NCBI GenBank assembly: GCA_009991955.1
Contig: JAACWS010000018.1
Span: forward strand, 1 to 64,000
Length of the DNA: 64,000 bases
Reading direction: 5' to 3'
Origin: Spirochaetales bacterium
GTDB taxonomy: Bacteria; Spirochaetota; Spirochaetia; DSM-27196; Salinispiraceae
The notes below the pieces were generated by a model. That model was given only the letters and a program-made list of their open reading frames with translations, was not told where the DNA came from and ran no database searches. The translations under genes and the position numbers were made by a program. Numbering within the stretch: the stretch's first letter is position 1; the number at the start of each line of letters is the position of its first letter. Below, in pieces: positions 17,325-24,580 of the stretch.

Positions 17325-17350
17325 CTTACAGCAAAAACTCCTCCACATTC
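17325..17350. repeat. 26-bp direct repeat, copy 2
   Basis: See copy 1 at 16369-16394. This copy is the 3' end of the DUF4143 ATPase gene on the minus strand. Because the sequence is coding (the ...VEEFLL end) here, this may be the original and the other the duplicate. Confidence 0.75.
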
Positions 17351-18450
17351 TCGGGAGTAATCACCGTAAAAACGGCATCGGGATACGTACTACGGAACAA
17401 TCCCGGCACCCTTGGAAGCTTGCCTGCAGAATATTTACACTCGAAGGCCGACAAGGTACCATCACTTTCTTCGATCAGGTCAATCTCGTTTTGTTCCTTC
17501 GTCCGCCAAAAAAATGAATTAACCCAACGGTTTCGGGCATCGAGATATTTCTTTCGTTCGGAAACCACGTAGTTTTCCCACAGATTTCCCGCATCCGACC
17601 GGGTCTCTATTAAACTAAAGTTCGCCAAAATAGCGTTACGGATGCCATTGTCGTAGAAGTAGATTTTTCGGCTATTTTTTAGCTCATTTCGGGCATTTCG
17701 ACTAAAGGACGATAGCCGGAACACGATATATGTCTGCTCCAAAACGGTCAGGTACTTTTCCACGGTTTTAGAATCGAGACCACACAAGCGGGCAAGTTCT
17801 GAATAGCTAACCTGGGATCCTACCTGCAAAGCAAGGGCTTGAAGTAACCGGGTGAGCTTTTCCGGTTTTTGAATCTGTTCCCAAGAGAGGATGTCCTTGT
17901 AGAGGTAGCTGTCGGAGATTTCCCTTAAGATATCCTTTTCGTCTCCCCCGTGGGTGACAACCTCGGGATAAGAGCCGAATACGAGGCGATGGGGTAACAG
18001 GCGCTTCTCGGTCAGGAGTCCATGATGGTCTACCATCTCGCTGAACGACAGGGGATAGAGGTGGAATTCTCGCTTTCGACCTGTAAGGGGCTCGTTTACT
18101 TTATTTGCCAATTCAAAAGAGGATGAACCAGTCGCAATCAGTTGGACGTTGGGTAACTGGTCTGTGATCAGTTTGAGCCGAAGCCCGATATCGGGGATTC
18201 GTTGAGCTTCGTCAATAATGAGCACGTTCTTTTTTCCCAAATATGCTTGAAGCCGCTCAGCGGTAAGGGATTCAAAGAGTTTTTGTACATCGAGGTTGTC
18301 CCCGATGAGCGACAATACGTTTTCTTCGTTGGGGGGAAAAAGCATTCGTAAGAGAGACGTCTTTCCAGTTTGTCGAGCACCGGTCAGAATAATCGCTTTC
18401 CCTTTTTTGATGGCCTTCCGAAGCTGTTCGACCTTTGATCGAGTAATCAT
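17326..18450 (-). CDS. AAA-type ATPase with DUF4143 (full length)
   Basis: About 374 residues. Residues 1-190 are an AAA/P-loop domain: Walker A GARQTGKTSLL, Walker B VLIIDEAQRI and sensor LIATGSSSFEL; the rest is DUF4143, a winged helix (YSELARLCGLDSKTVEKYL) then a PD-(D/E)XK-like fold (IYFYDNG, EIDLIEE, AFECKYS). I start at 18450, behind GAGAGG; a frame from 18531 adds residues without homology. Function of these widespread ATPases is unclear, they are common in accessory regions. The gene's 3' end shares a 26-bp repeat with the EIIC gene. Confidence 0.85.
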   Translation of the reverse strand: MITRSKVEQLRKAIKKGKAIILTGARQTGKTSLLRMLFPPNEENVLSLIGDNLDVQKLFESLTAERLQAYLGKKNVLIIDEAQRIPDIGLRLKLITDQLPNVQLIATGSSSFELANKVNEPLTGRKREFHLYPLSFSEMVDHHGLLTEKRLLPHRLVFGSYPEVVTHGGDEKDILREISDSYLYKDILSWEQIQKPEKLTRLLQALALQVGSQVSYSELARLCGLDSKTVEKYLTVLEQTYIVFRLSSFSRNARNELKNSRKIYFYDNGIRNAILANFSLIETRSDAGNLWENYVVSERKKYLDARNRWVNSFFWRTKEQNEIDLIEESDGTLSAFECKYSAGKLPRVPGLFRSTYPDAVFTVITPENVEEFLL

Positions 18451-18544
18451 TCTTGACCTCTCGAGGAAAATATACAACTTTTTTGGATTAGAATCCGGAA
18501 AAGTTGATGCTATTTGGGAACCAAATGTCAAACAAGATGATGAA

Positions 18545-18865
18545 TCAGTTATTGGGGGTGGGTCTTTGGAGAACCTTCTTCACTTCGTTGATATCAACTA
18601 AAAGGCCGGAGATATATTTATGGAGAACACTGGTAACTAGAGACTGATAAGGAAGTCCTTCTCTCGAGGCTATTGCTTTCAGGCTATCCATATCGGCTTT
18701 TGACATTCGTATATTCATCCGCTCAGTTTTATTCTGAGTATTTCGTGCCGCATTAATTAACTGTGTTCTTAATTCATCAGGAGCCTTAACAAAGTCGCCA
18801 GCATGGTTTTCATACCATTGTTCTTCTTCATCGAGAATCATAGTATCTGGATTTAAGTTATTCAT
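18545..18865 (-). CDS. CopG/BrnA-type antitoxin
   Basis: A 106-residue protein with a C-terminal ribbon-helix-helix-like segment (RMNIRMSKADMDSLKAIA then SLVTSVLHKYI) and an N-terminal acidic region DEEEQWYENHAGDFVKAPDE typical of BrnA/CopG antitoxins that pair with DUF497-like toxins. It overlaps the upstream toxin gene by 4 bp (order toxin first, antitoxin second, as in brnTA). It should bind the toxin and the operon's promoter. Confidence 0.75.
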   Translation of the reverse strand: MNNLNPDTMILDEEEQWYENHAGDFVKAPDELRTQLINAARNTQNKTERMNIRMSKADMDSLKAIASREGLPYQSLVTSVLHKYISGLLVDINEVKKVLQRPTPNN

Positions 18866-19128
18866 GATTGACCACCTCTTTTTTCTTTTCGGCTTGGATA
18901 AATTGTCTTAAGGAACCAATTCCCGTCTGCATCTATTACAAAGGGAACAACGAAGGGATACCTTTCAAAATAAACAATAATTCTATATTGATTATCCCTC
19001 GCCGGATTTGTCTCAGGGCCCCTAAAATCGTTTGTTAGAATTTTTTCTAGTACCATTGGAAAAGAAACTCCCCGAGTTTCCAAGAGAATATCGTTTTTCA
19101 CTGGATCCCAAAGAACTTCCATTCCCAT
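18862..19128 (-). CDS. BrnT-like (DUF497-related) toxin
   Basis: An 88-residue small basic protein. MEVLWDPVKNDILL... RGVSFP resembles the opening of BrnT RNases (WDxxKN... GVSF), and NWFLKTIYPSRKEKRGG resembles the Arg/Lys-rich end. The middle is shorter than classical BrnT, so I call it a related family. ATG at 19128 or at 19122. Forms a pair with the CopG-like antitoxin, first gene of the operon. Confidence 0.7.
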   Translation of the reverse strand: MGMEVLWDPVKNDILLETRGVSFPMVLEKILTNDFRGPETNPARDNQYRIIVYFERYPFVVPFVIDADGNWFLKTIYPSRKEKRGGQS

Positions 19129-19244
19129 AGTATATACTCGATGTCGCCTATTGCCAATACAATCTAAATATACGACTTAAATTGCCAAATCTTGTCAGTT
19201 ACCGGTTACTTGATTCCCTTCCCAAATCGACCTACTATGGGGCA

Positions 19245-19768
19245 ATGCAAGACATTCGTTGGAAGCAGAGGTTCGAGAACTACTTAAAGGCTTTGAGTCA
19301 GCTGACTAAAGCTTTTAAGTAGTTAGAACAAAGACCCCTGTCGGACCTATGGTGCCCCTGGAAACTACTATTTCCTTAAGATCGACACCTTAGGTCATTG
19401 CGTTGCAATGACCGACTAACAAAAGAAACTAAATTCCAGAGGCACCCATGGAAAAACAAGGGCTTATTCAAGGGTTCGAGTTTACCCACGAGCTGGCCTG
19501 GAATGTATTGAAGGACTACCTGGAATACGAAGGGATTCAAGGATAGGTCGGATCGCGGAGTACCATCCGAGAAGCCTTCGCCCGAGGTCTCGTCGAAGAG
19601 ACAGAGTCTTGGTTCAACATGATTGAGAAACGAATCCTCTCCAGCCATACCTACAACCAAAAAATCGCCGAAGAAATACTGGAAGCCCTCGTAGGCACAT
19701 TTTATCCGACATTCGTAACCCTAAAAGATCGACTTTCCAGGGAAAATAGCCAGATCCATGCAACCTGA
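19245..19768 (+). pseudogene. HI0074-type HEPN protein gene, broken by a palindromic insertion and nonsense codons
   Basis: Reading 19245 on gives MQDIRWKQRFENYLKALSQL, a TAG at 19320, then RPLSDL; after about 100 foreign bases (19350-19450) it resumes with EKQGLIQGFEFTHELAWNVL, a TAG near 19544, then GSRSTIREAFARGLVEETE and LSSHTYN. These match the nucleotidyltransferase-substrate-binding HEPN family (HI0074), whose members are about 130-140 residues. So an originally whole gene has an insertion plus two stops. It sits directly before, and overlaps by 11 bp, an intact MNT gene, its usual partner. Confidence 0.8.
19350..19450. mobile_element. Palindromic mini-element (copy A) inside a HEPN pseudogene
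   Basis: About 101 bp bounded by imperfect inverted ends (GGTGCCCCTGGAA at the left, TTCCAGAGGCACC at the right, 12 of 13 positions pairing). At its centre is a perfect 9-bp stem, GGTCATTGC GTT GCAATGACC (19393-19413). The bases on both sides match adjoining codons of the HEPN family, which fixes it as an insertion. No transposase; a similar element lies at 26703-26804. Confidence 0.65.
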
Positions 19769-20072
19769 GACTCTCAACCTTATTAAGACGATCCTCACCA
19801 CCGAGAAAAAAATAGAAAAGGCAGTCCTTTTTGGATCCCGGGCCAAGGGAACAGAGAAGAAGGGGTCCGATATCGATATAGCCCTCTTTGGAGAGAATCT
19901 CGATCTGAAATCTGTCGGGCTTCTGTCCCAACAGTTCGAAGAGTCGACTCTCTCCTGGAAGGTAGATCTTGTTTTGGTCGAAATGATCGATAATTCGAAC
20001 CTTCTCGACCACATTCAAAGACTAGGCCAGGGAATCTACGAACAGGAAAATGCACCCCGGGAACTATGCTAG
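19758..20072 (+). CDS. MNT-family minimal nucleotidyltransferase (orphaned)
   Basis: A 104-residue minimal nucleotidyltransferase: AVLFGSRAKGTEKKGSDIDIALFG carries the GSR loop and the DxD pair, and VDLVLVE the third acidic residue. Its partner HEPN gene just upstream is broken, so it lacks a target or works with the intact HEPN/MNT pair 3 kb upstream. It starts inside the broken gene's 3' end and appears intact; its upkeep after loss of the toxin is expected if it also protects against others. Confidence 0.8.
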   Translation: MQPETLNLIKTILTTEKKIEKAVLFGSRAKGTEKKGSDIDIALFGENLDLKSVGLLSQQFEESTLSWKVDLVLVEMIDNSNLLDHIQRLGQGIYEQENAPRELC

Positions 20073-20098
20073 AAATATTTGCCCTTCTATGCTAAAGT
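20070..20098 (+). promoter_or_regulatory. Candidate promoter of the topoisomerase operon
   Basis: TAGAAA (20070-20075), 17-bp spacer, TAAAGT (20093-20098), six nt before the ATG at 20105, where no Shine-Dalgarno is visible; alternative -10 TATGCT at 20088-20093. Either gives a nearly leaderless mRNA. Hexamers are weak matches. Confidence 0.3.
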
Positions 20099-20104
20099 AC
20101 ACTC

Positions 20105-21913
20105 ATGGCAAAGGTAGCAGTAAAACCCTCAGATTACGACGAAAGTAAGATCAAGACCCTCAGTAGTTTAGAACACATTCGACTACGGAGTGGAATGTAC
20201 ATTGGGCGGCTGGGGGACGGGAGTAATCCCGATGACGGAATTTATGTCCTGTTAAAAGAAGTAATCGACAATAGCATCGACGAGTTCATTATGGGTCACG
20301 GCACCAAGATCCGAATCCAACTAGAAGGCAAGACCCTAAAAGTTCGGGACGCCGGCCGGGGGATTCCTCTAGGCAAGTTGGTGGAGGCAGTGTCGATTAT
20401 TAACACCGGGGCCAAGTACAATACCGAAGTATTTCAGTTCAGCGTGGGGCTGAATGGGGTGGGAACCAAAGCGGTCAATGCCTTGTCCGAATCCTTTCGG
20501 GTGGTAGCCTTTCGGGAGGGGGAGTACGCCGAGGCAATCTTCGAAAAAGGAAACCTCAAGAAACAACACAAAGGGAAGGCTCCCAAAGAACCCAACGGGA
20601 CCTACGTGGAGTTTACCCCCGACCCGGAAATTTTTGGTGAGTATTCCTTTTCTGTGGAGTTTATTGAGCAAAGGTTATGGAACTATGCTTACCTCAACGC
20701 CGGGCTTACCCTTCAGCTGGGGTCGAATCTTTTTAAAAGCGAAAACGGATTGCGGGATTTGTTGTCTGCAGAGGTTGAAGAGGAACATATATACGACCTG
20801 GTTCACTATCGGGGTCAGCACCTTGAATTCGCTTTTACCCATACCCGAGAGGGCTACGGCGAGAACTACTGGAGTTTCGTGAATGGCCAGCACACCAGTG
20901 CCGGCGGAACCCACCTGTCGGCCTTTCGGGAAGGAATCCTCAAAGGAATTAACGAGTTTTACGACAAGAACTTTACCGGTCAGGATGTTCGGGACGGTAT
21001 TGTGGGGGCGGTGAGTGTAAAGCTCGAAAATCCTATTTTTGAAAGCCAAACCAAGAACAAGTTGGGCAACACGGAACTTCGGGGCTGGATTGTCCAGGAA
21101 ACCAAAACCGCCGTCGAGGACTTTTTACACAAGAATAACGCTGCGTCAAAAATTCTCTTGGACAAAATCGTTTTCAATGAGAATCTGCGAAAAGAGCTGG
21201 CGGTGGTCAAAAAAGAGGCCAAAGAAGTAGCAAAAAAAATCGCCCTGAAAATTCCGAACCTCAAGGATTGCAAACACCACCTGGGGGACAAAAAATTTGG
21301 CGAAGAAAGCACCATATTTTTAACCGAAGGCCAGTCAGCCTCGGGATCCATGGTCAGCAGCCGAGACGTCTATACCCAGGCTATTTTTTCCTTGCGGGGC
21401 AAGCCTCAGAATATGTTTGGTCGCAAGCGGGCCGAAATCTACAAGAACGAAGAATTATACAACATGATGATGGCTATAGGCATCGAAAACTCTATCGAGG
21501 GCTTGCGGTACAATCGAATTGTTATGGCTACCGACGCCGACTACGATGGTTTTCACATTCGAAATCTTCTGTTGACCTTCTTCTTGTCCTACTTCGAGGA
21601 GTTGGTGGCCGCCGGCCATGTCTATATATTGGAGACTCCCTTGTTTCGGGTTCGGAATAAAAAAGAAACCCGGTACTGTTACAACGAAAAAGAACGGGAC
21701 GAGGCCACTGGGGCTTTGAGTGGTGCGGAGGTTACCCGGTTTAAGGGATTAGGAGAAATTAGTCCCAAGGAGTTTGGCCAATTTATTGGTCCGGACCTGC
21801 GAATTGTAAAGGCCGACATTAAGTCCCTCAAGAACATTAACGAGACCCTGGAGTTCTATATGGGAAAAAACACCCCCGAGCGTCGGAACTACATTATGGA
21901 GAACCTTATCTAA
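20105..21913 (+). CDS. parE: Type IIA DNA topoisomerase subunit B (ParE-like)
   Basis: A 602-residue ATPase/TOPRIM subunit. The GHKL ATP site is shown by EVIDNSIDEFIMGHG and DAGRGIPLGK, with GLNGVGTKAVNALS as the ATP lid; the TOPRIM core is LTEGQSASGS and DADYDGFHIRNLL. Note the TOPRIM signature reads EGQSASGS where classical enzymes have EGDSAGGS. Length and the compact form (no C-terminal insert) fit the Spirochaetes/Bacteroidetes subfamily. Overlaps the A subunit by 1 bp (TAATG). Confidence 0.92.
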   Translation: MAKVAVKPSDYDESKIKTLSSLEHIRLRSGMYIGRLGDGSNPDDGIYVLLKEVIDNSIDEFIMGHGTKIRIQLEGKTLKVRDAGRGIPLGKLVEAVSIINTGAKYNTEVFQFSVGLNGVGTKAVNALSESFRVVAFREGEYAEAIFEKGNLKKQHKGKAPKEPNGTYVEFTPDPEIFGEYSFSVEFIEQRLWNYAYLNAGLTLQLGSNLFKSENGLRDLLSAEVEEEHIYDLVHYRGQHLEFAFTHTREGYGENYWSFVNGQHTSAGGTHLSAFREGILKGINEFYDKNFTGQDVRDGIVGAVSVKLENPIFESQTKNKLGNTELRGWIVQETKTAVEDFLHKNNAASKILLDKIVFNENLRKELAVVKKEAKEVAKKIALKIPNLKDCKHHLGDKKFGEESTIFLTEGQSASGSMVSSRDVYTQAIFSLRGKPQNMFGRKRAEIYKNEELYNMMMAIGIENSIEGLRYNRIVMATDADYDGFHIRNLLLTFFLSYFEELVAAGHVYILETPLFRVRNKKETRYCYNEKERDEATGALSGAEVTRFKGLGEISPKEFGQFIGPDLRIVKADIKSLKNINETLEFYMGKNTPERRNYIMENLI

Positions 21914-23823
21914 TGGCCTACGTAAACACCCTCTTTAATACCAACTTTTTGGAGTACGCCAGTTACGTAATCAAGGACCGGGCAATTCCCCACTTGGATG
22001 ATGGGCTTAAACCCGTTCAGAGGCGGATTTTGCACTCCCTGACCGAGATGGACGACGGTAAGTTCCACAAGGTGGCCAACGTTGTGGGCCACTGCATGAA
22101 GTACCACCCCCACGGGGATGCCTCTATTTACAGTGCCCTGGTGGTGCTGGCGAATAAGGATATTTTCATCGACCGACAGGGGAACTTCGGGAACATCTTT
22201 ACCGGCGATGACGCCTCGGCGGCCCGGTACATCGAGTGTAGGGTTCTGCCCTTCGCCAAAAAAATCCTCTACAACCCCGAAATTACCCTCTACGAAGACA
22301 GCTACGATGGTCGTAACCGGGAGCCCGTGGTGTTTCCGGCAAAGATTCCTCTGGTCCTGGTCATGGGCGCCGAGGGAATCGCCGTAGGCATGAGTACAAA
22401 AATTCTCCCCCACAACCTTATCGAGGTCCTGCAGGCGGTCAAATCAGAACTGGAGGGCAAGCCCTACCAACTATTACCGGATTTTCCGACCGGGGGAATT
22501 ATGGACGCTTCGGGCTACGACCAGGGCATGGGTAAGGTGCTGGTCAGGGCCAAACTCGATACCTCCGACGACAAGCGAATCGTCATTCGGGACATACCCT
22601 TTGGTACCACCACCGAAAGCCTTATAACAAGCATCGAGAACGCTGCCCGCCGGGGAAAAATCAAAATAGCCGCCATAAACGACTTTACCACCGACAAGGT
22701 AGAAATCGAGGTTCAGCTTCAACGGGGAGTGTATACTAAGGACATGGTCGACGCCCTGTACGCCTTTACCGAGTGTGAAGTCAGCATTAGTGTGAACCTT
22801 CTGGTGATCAAAGACCGCCTGCCGGTGCTTATGCGAATTCCCGAGGTCATCGCCTACCACGCTGAACACCTGTTGAAAATTCTTAAACTAGAACTGGAGT
22901 TGGAACGGGGGCACCTGGAGGACAAACTCCACGCCCGGACCCTGGAGCGCATTTTTATCGAGGAACGAATTTACAAGCGCATCGAGGAAATGGACACCGC
23001 CCAGGGGGTGGTCGATGCGGTGCGCTCGGGGTTCATCCCTTTTATGGCCGAGGTTCGACGGGAGATTACCGACGAAGACATCGACCGGTTACTCAAGATT
23101 CCCATTCGCCGTATTTCGCTGTACGACATCAACAAGGCCCGTAAAGAAATGCAGGAGATGGAAGATCGGCTCAAAGAGATCGACCACCACCTGAAGAACC
23201 TGAAGGCCTACGCCCATTCTTTCCTAGATGGACTCATCGCCAGCGAAGGTCCCAAGTTCCCCCGAATGACCGAGGTTCTGCGCTTTGACAAGGTGGATGT
23301 GCGGGATGCGGCCGCCCGGAATCTGAAGCTCCGGTTCGACAAGTCCACGGGCTACCTGGGTACCGAGATCGCCAGCGGCGAGGAGCTGTTCCCGGTCAGC
23401 GAGTTCGATCGGCTCTTGGTGATTCGGGGTGATGGTTCCTACTCGGTGTCCGATCTGCCAAAGAAGGCTTTTGTGGGCACCGATATGCATTTCTGCACCC
23501 TGGCCGATAAGGAAGAGTTGGCAAAACACACCTATACGGTCATTTTTCGCCAAAACGACACGGGTCACCTGTATATTAAGAGAACCACAATTACCCAGTT
23601 TATTTTGGAAAAACAGTACTCGTTGCTGCCCGAGGGGACCAAACTTCTGGCCTTTACCACCCAGGAAAAGGGGCGGGTGATGCTTAAGTATAAAAAGAAG
23701 CCGGGTCTGCGAGTTTTAGAAGAAGAGTTTGCCATCGCCGACTTTTTGGTCAAGGGCGTAAACGCCGGTGGGGTTCGGCTGACCACAAAAGAGGTGGCGT
23801 CGATGAAGGTAAAGAAGGGGTAG
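21913..23823 (+). CDS. parC: Type IIA DNA topoisomerase subunit A (ParC-like)
   Basis: A 636-residue breakage-reunion subunit. KDRAIPHLDDGLKPVQRRIL opens the winged helix, HCMKYHPHGDASIYSALV follows, and ASAARYIECRVLP holds the active-site Tyr that forms the phosphotyrosyl bond. A long coiled coil lies at about residues 360-450. The C-terminal part is short, with few beta-pinwheel blades and no GyrA box, which supports topoisomerase IV over gyrase. Co-translated with ParE to decatenate daughter chromosomes. Confidence 0.9.
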   Translation: MAYVNTLFNTNFLEYASYVIKDRAIPHLDDGLKPVQRRILHSLTEMDDGKFHKVANVVGHCMKYHPHGDASIYSALVVLANKDIFIDRQGNFGNIFTGDDASAARYIECRVLPFAKKILYNPEITLYEDSYDGRNREPVVFPAKIPLVLVMGAEGIAVGMSTKILPHNLIEVLQAVKSELEGKPYQLLPDFPTGGIMDASGYDQGMGKVLVRAKLDTSDDKRIVIRDIPFGTTTESLITSIENAARRGKIKIAAINDFTTDKVEIEVQLQRGVYTKDMVDALYAFTECEVSISVNLLVIKDRLPVLMRIPEVIAYHAEHLLKILKLELELERGHLEDKLHARTLERIFIEERIYKRIEEMDTAQGVVDAVRSGFIPFMAEVRREITDEDIDRLLKIPIRRISLYDINKARKEMQEMEDRLKEIDHHLKNLKAYAHSFLDGLIASEGPKFPRMTEVLRFDKVDVRDAAARNLKLRFDKSTGYLGTEIASGEELFPVSEFDRLLVIRGDGSYSVSDLPKKAFVGTDMHFCTLADKEELAKHTYTVIFRQNDTGHLYIKRTTITQFILEKQYSLLPEGTKLLAFTTQEKGRVMLKYKKKPGLRVLEEEFAIADFLVKGVNAGGVRLTTKEVASMKVKKG

Positions 23824-23833
23824 GGGATACACG

Positions 23834-24580
23834 TTGAAATACAAGTTTGGAATTATTATTGTCTTGGTCCTTTCCTCATGTGTGGCGACCTTAGATAATG
23901 AAGCATCGAAGATAGCGTCTCAAGAAATTATCGAACGACTCATAGACAGCCCCGATCTAGCTCGCTATGCCACACTAGAAGTTGCAGATGATAAAAATGT
24001 CAGTATCTACGATGACTACGTGGCTTTCCATTTATTTTCTGACCAGCAATTCTTGAACAAGGGTATTAGGGTCGAAATTGCCGTCGATTATCCTTTTGTC
24101 CCCGGCGACACTATTGTCTACGAATGGGAATTTCGAATTCCCCTTGGCTTTGTCTCCGATGCCCCCTTAAATAGATGGTGGGTCGTTGCTCAATGGCACG
24201 ATCAACCGGACCCTCGTATTGGCGAGACGTGGGAAAATTTCCCATCAAATTCTCCCCCCGTTGCGTTCTATATTGGTGACATCGATGGCCAACTCTATCT
24301 TTCACCGGAGTATCTCGGTTACGAACCTGGGATGGAAAGACTGGTTCCAATACAGTTGGGCGAGTGGATTCCTATGCGGGTAGAGTTACACTGGAGCGAG
24401 ACTGAAAGTGGGGTAATGAGAGTCCAAGTTGGGGGCAAGAATGCAAGAGAACTGTCGTTTTCCGGTCGGAATATGTTGAATAAGTATCAACACTACTTAA
24501 AATTGGGAATGTATCGTCATCCCGGAATTTCGACTGATAACAGTATTCATTTACGCGGGATTTCGATTCAAGAAATGTAA
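23834..24580 (+). CDS. Lipoprotein with polysaccharide-lyase-like jelly-roll domain
   Basis: A 248-residue protein with a lipoprotein signal (LVLSSC, Cys about residue 16) from a TTG start at 23834 behind a purine-rich stretch. The mature part fits the heparin-lyase/concanavalin-like beta sandwich: YEWEFRIPLGF, RWWVVAQWHDQPD, then GEWIPMRVELHWSETESGVMRVQVGG, the usual pattern of that family. It may bind or cleave an acidic polysaccharide at the cell surface. Ten bp after parC on the same strand; its 3' end overlaps the P-type ATPase by 30 bp. Confidence 0.6.
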   Translation: MKYKFGIIIVLVLSSCVATLDNEASKIASQEIIERLIDSPDLARYATLEVADDKNVSIYDDYVAFHLFSDQQFLNKGIRVEIAVDYPFVPGDTIVYEWEFRIPLGFVSDAPLNRWWVVAQWHDQPDPRIGETWENFPSNSPPVAFYIGDIDGQLYLSPEYLGYEPGMERLVPIQLGEWIPMRVELHWSETESGVMRVQVGGKNARELSFSGRNMLNKYQHYLKLGMYRHPGISTDNSIHLRGISIQEM

